Below, piece after piece: positions 41,191 through 49,646 of a stretch of DNA of 59,721 bases; positions within the stretch are counted from its first letter, which is position 1, and each line of letters opens with the position of its first letter. The stretch covers positions 1 through 59,721 of the forward strand of contig JAFLUG010000006.1 in assembly GCA_022508885.1 (NCBI GenBank). Reading direction: 5' to 3'. The position numbers were made by a program, and so were the translations under genes. Source of the DNA: Oscillospiraceae bacterium (lineage in GTDB: Bacteria; Bacillota; Clostridia; Oscillospirales; Ruminococcaceae). A model generated the notes under the pieces. The model saw nothing but the letters and a program-made list of their open reading frames with translations. It had not been told where the DNA came from and did no database searches.

Positions 41191-42192
41191 GTGAAAAGAT
41201 TTATCCCCATTTTATTACTTATGATCTGCATGTGGTTTACTTCCTGTTCGGTTGAGGACAGAAAAACATCGCTCAGCTTTTTCGCTATGGATACATTTAT
41301 GAGCATCGACGCATACGGAGAAAACTCAGAAGCTGCCGAACAGGCGAAAAACCGCGTGCTTGAGCTTGAAGACAAGCTTTCCGTTACAGATGAAAACAGC
41401 GAAATTTTCTCGATAAACAACGGACTTTCCGTAAATATTAGCCCCGATACCCTCAATTTGATATGCTATGCGCTTGAGATGTCGGAAAAAACGGGAGGCG
41501 CGCTTGACCCCACCATTTATCCTATACTTCGCGAGTGGGGCTTTACGACGGGAAATTATCATGTCCCAGATTCCAAAACCCTATCGGAATTATTGGAAAA
41601 CGTCGGAGCTGATAAGGTCATCGTAAACGGCGGTTCGATCTCACTCGCCGACGGCGTTATGCTTGATTTGGGCGCTGTCGCCAAGGGGTACGCAAGCGAA
41701 GAATGCGCGAAAATTCTCCGTGAAAACGGAGTACAGTCCGCGCTGATAAATCTCGGCGGAAATATCCGGCTTGTTGGAAGCCGACCCGACGGAAACCCGT
41801 GGAATATCGGCGTGGCGGACCCGATCGGTGAGGGTTATGTCGGGATATTGTCCTTAATTGACTGCGCCGCAGTAACTTCGGGAAATTACCAGCGTTATTT
41901 TATTGAAAACGACGTGGTATACGGACATATAATCGACCCCGAAACCGGGATACCCGTAAACAATGACCTGCTTTCCGTAACAGTGATAGCAGACGACGGA
42001 ACTCTTTGCGACGCGCTTTCGACAGCGCTTTTTGTGATGGGCTGTGAAAAAGCCGAGCAGTATTGGCGTGATAACCGCGATTTTGAAGCGGTTTTAATCA
42101 GAAAAGACAATACTGTTTGCGTAACGAGCGGAATTTACCGTAGCTTTGAGCTTGACGAAAGCTCGGGATCTGTCCTGAAAATAATAGAATAA
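41191..42192 (+). CDS. apbE: FAD:protein FMN transferase (ApbE), lipoprotein
   Basis: A 333-residue lipoprotein (lipobox FTSC, Cys19) with the ApbE fold: MDTFMSIDAYGE, DLGAVAKGYASE, INLGGNIRLVG, VTSGNYQRYF and HIIDPETGIPV. It attaches FMN from FAD to Thr of flavoproteins outside the membrane, for example Rnf or Nqr subunits or secreted reductases. No such target is adjacent. The start is GTG with GGAG upstream. A terminator follows. It stands alone behind its own promoter. Confidence 0.93.
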   Translation: MKRFIPILLLMICMWFTSCSVEDRKTSLSFFAMDTFMSIDAYGENSEAAEQAKNRVLELEDKLSVTDENSEIFSINNGLSVNISPDTLNLICYALEMSEKTGGALDPTIYPILREWGFTTGNYHVPDSKTLSELLENVGADKVIVNGGSISLADGVMLDLGAVAKGYASEECAKILRENGVQSALINLGGNIRLVGSRPDGNPWNIGVADPIGEGYVGILSLIDCAAVTSGNYQRYFIENDVVYGHIIDPETGIPVNNDLLSVTVIADDGTLCDALSTALFVMGCEKAEQYWRDNRDFEAVLIRKDNTVCVTSGIYRSFELDESSGSVLKIIE

Positions 42193-42195
42193 TAC

Positions 42196-42226
42196 AATCC
42201 CCCGGACTGTTGCCCGAGGGATTTTC
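42196..42226 (+). terminator. Terminator after apbE
   Basis: AATCCC and GGGATT with an inner CGG/CCG pair, followed by TTTT. Confidence 0.7.
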
Positions 42227-42251
42227 AGATTATTCGAGAGTCGGCGTAAAA

Positions 42252-42428
42252 TTACTTTGCGCCCTTCTCGTAGCTCTCAACCATCTTCTTAACCATCATG
42301 CCGCCTACAGAACCGGCCTGTCTTGCGGTGATGTCGCCGTTGTAGCCATTGCCGAGGTTTACGCCTACTTCGTTGGCTGCCTGCTTCTTAAGGCTTTCGA
42401 GGTTAGCTTTAGACTGTTTGTTAGACAT
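42252..42428 (-). CDS. Alpha/beta-type small acid-soluble spore protein
   Basis: A 58-residue protein with the SASP pattern: LKKQAANEVGVNLG, then a loop and TARQAGSVGGMMVKKMV, which carries the GPR protease-like segment and DNA-binding helix. Such proteins coat spore DNA and protect it from UV and heat. AAGGAG lies before the ATG at 42428, which removes eight residues from the longer ORF. It is monocistronic. It is direct evidence that the lineage sporulates. Confidence 0.9.
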   Translation of the reverse strand: MSNKQSKANLESLKKQAANEVGVNLGNGYNGDITARQAGSVGGMMVKKMVESYEKGAK

Positions 42429-42591
42429 AGTTATTCTCCTTGATAAAATCATTACTGCAAAGACCTGACATAAAAGCAGAAAAAATGCTTTTTGCCTTTG
42501 CGGTATTATTATTTTCAGCCCTCAAAAAAATATTAAAGGGAATTGTTTCTGATTAAGTTAAAAACTGTATTAAAAAAATAATCATATCATA

Positions 42592-42620
42592 TTGAAAAAA
42601 AATCATTCATGATGTATAAT
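42592..42620 (+). promoter_or_regulatory. Promoter for the first GH5 operon
   Basis: TTGAAA-17-TATAAT about 36 bases before the GTG at 42657. Confidence 0.72.
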
Positions 42621-42656
42621 GTATGTATAGAATAAATTTATATTGGGGTGTATCTG

Positions 42657-43928
42657 GTGAAACTTATCAAAAAAGTGACCGGCATTATGCTTTGCGTTGC
42701 GGTAGTTCTTTCCGCGACAGCCTGCAAGCGCGGCGGATACGGAAAATACGGCGGAACATACGGCTCGTCGTACAGCTCGTCGACTGACGATAGCTTTTTG
42801 GACAGCGGCTTATCTGACGACGGGCAGGACAGCGGTCATTTGCCCATAGAAGACGTTGTTGATGATATGTCTGTGTTTGAAATGGTTGAGGATATGAAGA
42901 TCGGCTGGAATCTCGGCAATACCTTCGATGCCTCCGACTGCACATGGCTTACTGACGAGATGCAGTATGAAAGCGGATGGAACGGCGAAATGACTCGCGA
43001 AGAACATATCCAGCTGCTTAAGGACACGGGTTTTAACGCGGTCAGGATCCCCGTATCATGGCATAATCATGTTGACGGAAATTACAAAATAAGCCAGGCG
43101 TGGCTTGAAAGGGTAGCACAGGTAGTTGATTGGTGCCTGAGCCGCGATATGTACGTTATCCTCAACATACATCATGACAACAGCCAGCAGTTTATGTATC
43201 CGAGCAATCAGTATATTGAGCAGTCAAAAAAATACGTTTCGGAGATATGGAAACAGCTTTCCGAGCGGTTCAAGAACTACAGTCATAAGCTTGTATTTGA
43301 GAGCCTTAACGAGCCGCGTCTTGTCGGACATAACAACGAGTGGTGGATAGATCCGTACAGCAATGACTGTAAGGAGGCTGTCTCATGTATAAACGAGTTA
43401 AATCAGGTATTTGTTGATACTGTACGCGCTTCGGGCGGAAACAACGCGACGCGCTATCTCATGTGCCCGGGGTATGACGCTTCGTCCGACGGCGCGCTTA
43501 ACGACGGATATGTTCTTCCGACTGACCCCGTTTCACAAAACCGAAACCGCATAATAGTATCCGTCCACGCGTATGTTCCTTATGATTTCGCGCTTAACGA
43601 AAACGGAACAAATTATTGGTCGGCGTCAAATAAGAATGACACCGACGGCGTAACTGTGTTTATGGATAATCTTTACACTAAGTTTGTCTCAAAGGGGACG
43701 GCAGTGATAATCGACGAGTTCGGAGCGCGTGACAAAAACGGAAATCTCAGCGCAAGGACCGAGTTTGCCGAGTATTATGTAAAAGCTGCCCGCGAGCACA
43801 AGATAACATGCTTCTGGTGGGACAACAACGCGTTTGAATCGGACGGCGAAAACTTCGGGCTTCTTGACCGTGCCTCAAACACCTGGAAATATGAAAGCAT
43901 AGTCAGCGCGCTTATTGAAAATTCATAA
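42657..43928 (+). CDS. GH5 endoglucanase, lipoprotein
   Basis: A 423-residue lipoprotein (signal MKLIKKVTGIMLCVAVVLSA, Cys23) with a Gly/Ser/Tyr-rich linker and a GH5 catalytic domain from about residue 70: MKIGWNLGNTFDA, NAVRIPVSWHNH, ESLNEPRL with the acid/base Glu219, and VIIDEFGA with the nucleophile Glu355. It should cut beta-1,4-glucans such as cellulose or lichenan at the cell surface. The start is a GTG after GGGGTG. No dockerin or CBM is visible, so it is anchored by lipid rather than by a cellulosome. It leads an operon with PlsC and a lipid kinase. Confidence 0.9.
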   Translation: MKLIKKVTGIMLCVAVVLSATACKRGGYGKYGGTYGSSYSSSTDDSFLDSGLSDDGQDSGHLPIEDVVDDMSVFEMVEDMKIGWNLGNTFDASDCTWLTDEMQYESGWNGEMTREEHIQLLKDTGFNAVRIPVSWHNHVDGNYKISQAWLERVAQVVDWCLSRDMYVILNIHHDNSQQFMYPSNQYIEQSKKYVSEIWKQLSERFKNYSHKLVFESLNEPRLVGHNNEWWIDPYSNDCKEAVSCINELNQVFVDTVRASGGNNATRYLMCPGYDASSDGALNDGYVLPTDPVSQNRNRIIVSVHAYVPYDFALNENGTNYWSASNKNDTDGVTVFMDNLYTKFVSKGTAVIIDEFGARDKNGNLSARTEFAEYYVKAAREHKITCFWWDNNAFESDGENFGLLDRASNTWKYESIVSALIENS

Positions 43929-43972
43929 CACAATATCAAAACCGTTTAAGAACCCGTGAAAGAGGAAATTCT

Positions 43973-44767
43973 ATGCACCCGATTTTGTTTATTTTAATTC
44001 TGAGCTTGATCTGCTCGGCCGTACTGTCGGTTATGATCGGCAATCTATGGCTGTTTTTGTCGATGTTTTTTGGTTTTGTGTTTATCTTTTCAATATTGTT
44101 GTGGTTGTTTTTTGCGCTTCTTTCCGCGATTATTCCCAAAGGAAAGTATTACAGCAAGCCGTCAGCGTTTTATCTATGGAACCTTAATCTTGCTTATGCG
44201 TTTGTCTGCGGAGGCGCGGGAGCAAAAATCAGGACAAGAGGTCTTGAAAAGCTCCCCGATAAACCGTTTCTGCTTGTGTCAAATCATTTGTCACAGCTTG
44301 ATAATATGATTCAGAGCCTTGTGCTGAGAAAAAGAAAAATTGCGTTTATCGCAAAAGAACAGCTGTTTAAAATTCCGATAGTCAGGGGCATTATAACTCG
44401 CTGCTGTTATATACCGATAGGAAGAAAAAGTACAAAAAGCGACAGACACGCGATAGAGATCGCTGAGGATTATATAAACCGCGGTGTAATGTCAATTGGC
44501 GTTTATCCCGAGGGACACCGAAGCAAGGACGGTCAGTTACAGAAATTCCAGGCGGGATGCTTTAAGATAGCGCTTGATACAGGATGTCCTATCGTTGTTT
44601 CGGCCGTTATCGGAACAGATGAGGTCCATAAGCGCTTTCCCTTGGGGAGAACCGAGGTGCGCTTTGACATCATAGATGTCATCGACCCGGCTGGCAGAAA
44701 GTCTGTCGAGATTTCGGAAGAGATACACGAAATAATAAAAAAATATATTGAGGAGAATAAAAAATGA
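43973..44767 (+). CDS. plsC: 1-acyl-sn-glycerol-3-phosphate acyltransferase (PlsC)
   Basis: A 264-residue membrane protein: two N-terminal helices (about 3-22 and 26-55), then the acyltransferase motif NHLSQLD (N-H-x4-D) and YPEGHRSKDG, the acceptor-binding motif. It makes phosphatidate from lysophosphatidate at the inner face of the membrane. Its stop overlaps the next start as ATGA. It follows the cellulase by 44 bases. Confidence 0.9.
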   Translation: MHPILFILILSLICSAVLSVMIGNLWLFLSMFFGFVFIFSILLWLFFALLSAIIPKGKYYSKPSAFYLWNLNLAYAFVCGGAGAKIRTRGLEKLPDKPFLLVSNHLSQLDNMIQSLVLRKRKIAFIAKEQLFKIPIVRGIITRCCYIPIGRKSTKSDRHAIEIAEDYINRGVMSIGVYPEGHRSKDGQLQKFQAGCFKIALDTGCPIVVSAVIGTDEVHKRFPLGRTEVRFDIIDVIDPAGRKSVEISEEIHEIIKKYIEENKK

Positions 44768-45630
44768 TAGTTTATTACAATCCGCTTGCCGCAAACAAAA
44801 AAGGACTTGAATACGCCGAGAAAATAAAGGAGCTTACAGATGAAAAGCTCGAGTTTAAGGACGTCCGCGAGACTCCGTACAGTGAGATACTCAAATCGGA
44901 AGAAAAAATCGTTCTGTGCGGCGGAGACGGAACGATAAGCCGTCTTATAAACAGCGTGGATGAAATTCCCGACGACAAAGAGATCTATTATTTCCCCGCG
45001 GGTACGGGAAACGATTTCCTGCGCGATATCGGAAAAGACGGGCTTATACTTCTCAATCCCTACATAAAAGACCTGCCCGTCGCGCAGATTAAAGGGAAGA
45101 CCTACAAAGTCCTCAACGGCATAGGTTACGGAGTTGACGGATATTGCTGCGAACAGGGCGATATTCTCAGAGCAAAGTCCGATAAGCCTGTAAATTATAC
45201 CGCGATCGCCATAAAGGGAGTTTTGTTTAATTTCAAGCCCGCAAGCGCTGTTATTACCGTCGACGGAAAGAAGTATGAATATAAAAAGGTCTGGCTCGCG
45301 CCGACGATGAACGGCAGATACTACGGCGGCGGAATGTGCGTGACTCCCGATCAGGACAGACTTAATCCCGAGCGGAAAATTACCGTAGCGATATGGCACA
45401 CCGCGGGAAGAATAAAGACATTAACGCGTTTTTCGTCCATTTTTAATGGCGAGCATGTAAAATACACCGATATGTTTGAAACTATCGAGGGATATGACGT
45501 AGAGGTCAGATTCGACCGCCCGACGCCGCTTCAGGTAGACGGAGAGACGGTCTCGGGAGTTGAAAGCTATACCATGAAAAGTGCCGCCGTTTCAAAAAAT
45601 ACTGAAAACAAACAAGAAACGACAGTCTGA
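44764..45630 (+). CDS. Diacylglycerol/lipid kinase family protein (DagK/YegS-like)
   Basis: A 288-residue kinase with MIVYYNPLA, the nucleotide motif LCGGDGTISRLIN and FPAGTGNDFLRDIG, then the beta-sandwich C-terminus with LAPTMNGRYYGGGM. It phosphorylates diacylglycerol or a related lipid. It overlaps plsC by four bases, so the two probably work together in phospholipid turnover. It is somewhat short for the family. Confidence 0.88.
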   Translation: MIVYYNPLAANKKGLEYAEKIKELTDEKLEFKDVRETPYSEILKSEEKIVLCGGDGTISRLINSVDEIPDDKEIYYFPAGTGNDFLRDIGKDGLILLNPYIKDLPVAQIKGKTYKVLNGIGYGVDGYCCEQGDILRAKSDKPVNYTAIAIKGVLFNFKPASAVITVDGKKYEYKKVWLAPTMNGRYYGGGMCVTPDQDRLNPERKITVAIWHTAGRIKTLTRFSSIFNGEHVKYTDMFETIEGYDVEVRFDRPTPLQVDGETVSGVESYTMKSAAVSKNTENKQETTV

Positions 45631-45639
45631 TTATTTATA

Positions 45640-45669
45640 TTGACAAAGGCAGACATTTTGTGTTATAAT
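45640..45669 (+). promoter_or_regulatory. Promoter for the GH5/CBM2 operon
   Basis: TTGACA-18-TATAAT about 34 bases before the ATG at 45703. Confidence 0.75.
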
Positions 45670-45702
45670 AACACAATATAGTCTGAATTAAAAGGTGACA
45701 GT

Positions 45703-47508
45703 ATGAGTAAAAAAGTCATTAGAGCCGGCGCGCTTATCCTGACCGCGGTTTTGCTGACGGCGGGCTGTACGCGTTCGGAATATAGCCGTGATCCCGGCGG
45801 AAACGGTTATTATTCATCAACAGACGGTACAGACAGCGGGAATTTGTCCGATGAAAACTCCTCGTCGGATCCAACTCAGAGTTCGCTTACTCTGGAGCTT
45901 AAGAAGAGCGCCTCGTGGAATGAGGGCAGCAATTACTGCGGAACAGTCGAGGTAGTTGTAAAGAACAGCGGCAGTGAAACAAGCGGCTGGAGCGCGAGTT
46001 TTATCGTGCCGAGCGGCTTTAGTATTACAACCGGCTGGGGAGCTTCGTTTTCGGTAAACGGTACGACAGTGACCGTAGCCTCCGATTCAAACTCGGTCAT
46101 ACCGCAGAACGGCTCGATAACAGCAGGCTTTAACTTCAGCAGTCCTTCGGATTTTTCTCCGTCTGGCGGCACGGCAAGCGGGAATCAGAACAACTCCGGT
46201 TCGTCAGGTTCTTCAGGCGGTCATAATAACGACCAAATACCAAATGAAAATGTTTCCGGAACGGTCGCCGAGCTTCTGGAAAGAGTTCCCGAGGCTAAAC
46301 AAGGAGATGACTGGCTCCATACCGACGGACGCAGGATACTTGATAAAGACGGCAAAGAGGTATGGATAACAGGAGTGAATTGGTTCGGATACAATACCGG
46401 CACAAATACCTTTGACGGTCTCTGGAACAGCCAGCTTGCTCCTACTGTAAAGTCTATCGCAGACCACGGCTTTAATCTTATACGCGTGCCTATCTCCGCT
46501 CAGCTTATAAATCAGTGGTCGGCGGGAGAATATCCGCGCGCGAACTATAATAACGCTTACAACACCGAGCTTAACGATATGAACAGCCTTCAGATATTCG
46601 ATTATTTCCTTAAGCTCGCCGAACAGAACGGCATGAAGGTAATGCCCGACATTCACTCCGCCGAGACCGACGCTTCGGGTCATAACGTAAATCTCTGGTA
46701 TACGTCTAATGTTTCCGTTGAGGACTATTACCGCGCGCTTGAGTGGATAGCCGAAAGATATAAGGATAATGACACTATAATCGCCATCGACATAAAAAAC
46801 GAGCCGCACGGAAAGCCGTTTGAAACAAATAAGGCGATATGGAACAATTCCACCGACATAAACAATTGGAAATACACCGCAGAAACAGCCGCAAAGCGTA
46901 TCCTGGCGAAAAATCCCAATCTGCTGATAATGGTGGAGGGAACGGAGATTTTTCCAATTAACTCGTCAAATATGGACTATCATTCTACCGATGAAAAGGA
47001 TTATTATTTCAACTGGTGGGGCGGAAATCTCCGCGGAGTTAAGAATTATCCCGTAAATTTGGGACAGTATCAGAATAAGCTTGTTTACTCTCCGCATGAT
47101 TACGGCCCTACCGTTTACGAACAGCCGTGGTTTAAGAACAGTTACGACTATGACAGTCTTATGAAGGACTGCTGGCACGACAACTGGTTTTACATCTACG
47201 AGGATAACACAGCGCCGTTGCTGATAGGCGAGTGGGGAGGCTTTATGCGCGACCCGAACCTTAAGTGGATGACCTGTATGAGACAGCTCATAAAAACATA
47301 TCATTTAAACCACACGTTCTGGTGTTTCAACGCGAACTCAGGCGACACGGGCGGACTTGTCCTTGACGATTTCAAGACATGGGATACCGAAAAGTACGGA
47401 TTTGTAAAAGAAGTTCTCTGGCAGGAGGGCGGAAAATTTGTCGGGCTTGACCATGCGATCCCGCTTGGGGAGAACGGGATCACTCTCACAAGCGCCAAGG
47501 GTTTATAA
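45703..47508 (+). CDS. GH5 cellulase with N-terminal CBM2-like module, lipoprotein
   Basis: A 601-residue lipoprotein (LTAGC, Cys22). After an acidic Ser-rich spacer comes a carbohydrate-binding module at about 61-147 with the CBM2 pattern ([26 protein letters not shown]). A Gly/Ser/Asn linker follows, then a GH5 domain from about 200: [29 protein letters not shown] (acid/base Glu367) and LLIGEWGG (nucleophile Glu510). The sequence is close to GH5 subfamily 1. It should bind and cut cellulose at the cell surface. The next gene starts 33 bases after the stop. Confidence 0.9.
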   Translation: MSKKVIRAGALILTAVLLTAGCTRSEYSRDPGGNGYYSSTDGTDSGNLSDENSSSDPTQSSLTLELKKSASWNEGSNYCGTVEVVVKNSGSETSGWSASFIVPSGFSITTGWGASFSVNGTTVTVASDSNSVIPQNGSITAGFNFSSPSDFSPSGGTASGNQNNSGSSGSSGGHNNDQIPNENVSGTVAELLERVPEAKQGDDWLHTDGRRILDKDGKEVWITGVNWFGYNTGTNTFDGLWNSQLAPTVKSIADHGFNLIRVPISAQLINQWSAGEYPRANYNNAYNTELNDMNSLQIFDYFLKLAEQNGMKVMPDIHSAETDASGHNVNLWYTSNVSVEDYYRALEWIAERYKDNDTIIAIDIKNEPHGKPFETNKAIWNNSTDINNWKYTAETAAKRILAKNPNLLIMVEGTEIFPINSSNMDYHSTDEKDYYFNWWGGNLRGVKNYPVNLGQYQNKLVYSPHDYGPTVYEQPWFKNSYDYDSLMKDCWHDNWFYIYEDNTAPLLIGEWGGFMRDPNLKWMTCMRQLIKTYHLNHTFWCFNANSGDTGGLVLDDFKTWDTEKYGFVKEVLWQEGGKFVGLDHAIPLGENGITLTSAKGL

Positions 47509-47541
47509 ACCGGATATTCATAAAAACGGGGAGTTGATAAT

Positions 47542-48699
47542 TTGGGAAGTAAGATCGCGCGGATAACAGGATATATTTTGTGCGGAATAATGCTTGTTCT
47601 GTGCATTGTACTGATTTTTGTTTCTTTGGCATTCTCTTCTGAGGAAACTGTAAATATTTTCGGCGCAAACGTTTACGTCGTAGATCAGGAGGACATAGCG
47701 ACCGCGCCCAAGGGAAGCGCGGTAATTGTAAATCCATGCGCGCCGTATGAGGTAGACGAGGGAAGGCTTGTACTGTATAAAAAGGATGACGGACTTTCGC
47801 TCGGTTACGGAAAAGGTTATGAAGTACTTGACGGAGTTTACCGGATGACAGTGCTTGAGAACAATAAAGACGTTGTAATTTCCGAAAGCAGCCTGATAGG
47901 CAAAGCGGATTATTGCAGCGAGTTTTTGGGAAGACTTATCGGCTTTATAAAATCGCCGATCGGGGTATTTGTGCTTGCTGTTATTCCGTGCCTGCTTCTG
48001 GTCGTTTATGATATTATCCGTGCCGCGGCGCTCAGAAGACCGCTGCCGGAGGTCGTTCCGCAGGTAAAGAACAAAGCGTCCGAGCCGCGTTATTCCGAGC
48101 GCGGTATCTCAGTAAACGCCGAGGGGAAAGGAACATACTCCCGCACGGCGGCTGTAAAACCCGCTTCTGCGGCAAATGACGTGTTGTTTACCTACACCGC
48201 AAGACAAGCCAGATCTGAAAAGACTTCTGAAAGAAGGAACACACCCATTATACCTCTTACGGATAAGACAGGCGAAAAATCCGAAATTAAGCCGAAGAAC
48301 GCCGGCACGATGCGCCCTGATACTGTTGCTTCGGAAACGGTGAGGCTGGCGAAGATAAGCGAATCGGAACTTAAGGCAGGTTCTTCTGACAAAAAAGCAG
48401 AACCCTTGATTACAACCAAAAGTGATCCGACAGACGACGCGTTTTTTGCACAGACCTCCGTTCCGCATATCCAAAAGAGCGCTTATATGCGAAACACGAT
48501 GAATAAAAGCGATGAAAGTGAAAAAAATGATGATACGGATGAGGTTGCGCGTCCTCAGAAAACTTCGTCAAAGCGCAGTACTGAGATCATCGCAAATAAA
48601 CGTGTAGAAGACCTTATGTCGGACGACGACGATATCCGCGATAAAAGCCGCTATAACGACGCCGGTGAGATAGTATCGGGATTTAACAAAAGAGTATAA
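47542..48699 (+). CDS. S26-like membrane protein without catalytic residues, long disordered tail
   Basis: A 385-residue protein. Residues 1-165 resemble archaeal/SipW-type signal peptidase I: a membrane helix (about 9-32), a beta domain with KGSAVIVN and GYEVLDGVYRMTV, and a second helix (about 139-162). The expected catalytic Ser (S-x-M) is replaced by VYVVDQED, so it is probably inactive. The last 220 residues are charged and low in complexity, and carry Thr/Ser/Lys-rich text. GGGGAG precedes a TTG start. It lies between a cellulase and a hemolysin III gene in one operon. A scaffold role is possible but unproven. Confidence 0.68.
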   Translation: MGSKIARITGYILCGIMLVLCIVLIFVSLAFSSEETVNIFGANVYVVDQEDIATAPKGSAVIVNPCAPYEVDEGRLVLYKKDDGLSLGYGKGYEVLDGVYRMTVLENNKDVVISESSLIGKADYCSEFLGRLIGFIKSPIGVFVLAVIPCLLLVVYDIIRAAALRRPLPEVVPQVKNKASEPRYSERGISVNAEGKGTYSRTAAVKPASAANDVLFTYTARQARSEKTSERRNTPIIPLTDKTGEKSEIKPKNAGTMRPDTVASETVRLAKISESELKAGSSDKKAEPLITTKSDPTDDAFFAQTSVPHIQKSAYMRNTMNKSDESEKNDDTDEVARPQKTSSKRSTEIIANKRVEDLMSDDDDIRDKSRYNDAGEIVSGFNKRV

Positions 48700-48736
48700 A
48701 CCGTTAAATGTCAAGATAAAAGAAAAGGTGATAAAA

Positions 48737-49423
48737 ATGTCAAACCACAGCAGAGCCGAACGGCTCAGCAGAATAGAGCTTCCGAACTACACAAGGGGCG
48801 AGGAAATATTCAATATGACCTCGCACATTGTAGGCGGTGCTCTCGGAATAACCGCCACAACGCTCTGCGTAATCATGGCGGCGCTTCACGCGAACGTTTA
48901 CGGAGTGATAAGCGGCGCGATCTACGGCGGAATGATGATAATCCTCTACTGTATGTCGAGCATCTATCACGGACTAAAGCCAGAGCTGAAAGCCAAAAAG
49001 GTTTTCAGGATACTCGACCATTGTGCGATCTATCTGCTTATAGCGGGAACCTACACGCCGTTTACGCTTTGCACTATCCGCGAGGCAAATACGGCGCTCG
49101 GCTGGGTATATTTCGGGATACAGTGGGGACTTGCCGCGGCGGGAATTGTATTAAATGCCATAGACATGAAAAAGTTTAAGGTCGTGTCAATGCTTTTGTA
49201 TCTCGGACTCGGCTGGTGCATTGTGTTTACGATAAACATCGTTCTCGCTTCGATAGGAATAGGCGGACTTGTGTTTTTGCTTACGGGCGGCGTTTCCTAC
49301 ACGATAGGCGCGGTTATTTACGGCGCAGGTAAAAAGCACGCGTATATGCATTCCGTATTCCATTTGTTTGTTGTTGTCGGAAGTCTGCTTCATTTCTTCT
49401 GCATTTTGTTTTACGTTATGTAA
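48737..49423 (+). CDS. trhA: Hemolysin III family membrane protein (PAQR/TrhA)
   Basis: A 228-residue protein with seven helices and the PAQR metal motif: SSIYHG (His), ILDHCAIYLLIAGTYTPF (Asp-His), and HSVFHLFVVVGSLLHF (two His). Members bind zinc in the membrane; bacterial TrhA affects membrane energetics and fatty-acid balance, and 'hemolysin' is a historical name. AGGTGA precedes the ATG at 48737. A terminator follows. Confidence 0.9.
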   Translation: MSNHSRAERLSRIELPNYTRGEEIFNMTSHIVGGALGITATTLCVIMAALHANVYGVISGAIYGGMMIILYCMSSIYHGLKPELKAKKVFRILDHCAIYLLIAGTYTPFTLCTIREANTALGWVYFGIQWGLAAAGIVLNAIDMKKFKVVSMLLYLGLGWCIVFTINIVLASIGIGGLVFLLTGGVSYTIGAVIYGAGKKHAYMHSVFHLFVVVGSLLHFFCILFYVM

Positions 49424-49431
49424 ATTGATTC

Positions 49432-49460
49432 AAAACCGCTCTTTGCAGAGCGGTTTTTTT
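49432..49460 (+). terminator. Rho-independent terminator after the hemolysin III gene
   Basis: ACCGCTCT-ttgc-AGAGCGGT followed by seven T. Confidence 0.9.
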
Positions 49461-49504
49461 GTTGTACAAATTGCACAAAAAAATGCGCGAAATGCGCTCG
49501 GTAC

Positions 49505-49533
49505 TTGAAATAATACGTCGTATTATGTATAAT
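49505..49533 (+). promoter_or_regulatory. Promoter of the long LRR gene with an internal operator
   Basis: TTGAAA-17-TATAAT. The spacer plus the last -35 base is the perfect palindrome ATAATACG-T-CGTATTAT (49510-49526). A second palindrome, ACAACCGGTTGT (49539-49550), covers the expected start site. Two repressor sites are likely. Confidence 0.65.
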
Positions 49534-49646
49534 AAAAAACAACCGGTTGTGTTTCGATTAACCGAGGAGGTAATACAGACTAAATAAATTTGAAAATGCG
49601 CTGTAAAATTTCAGTTTACGTTTTATTACATAAGGAGGACAATTTC

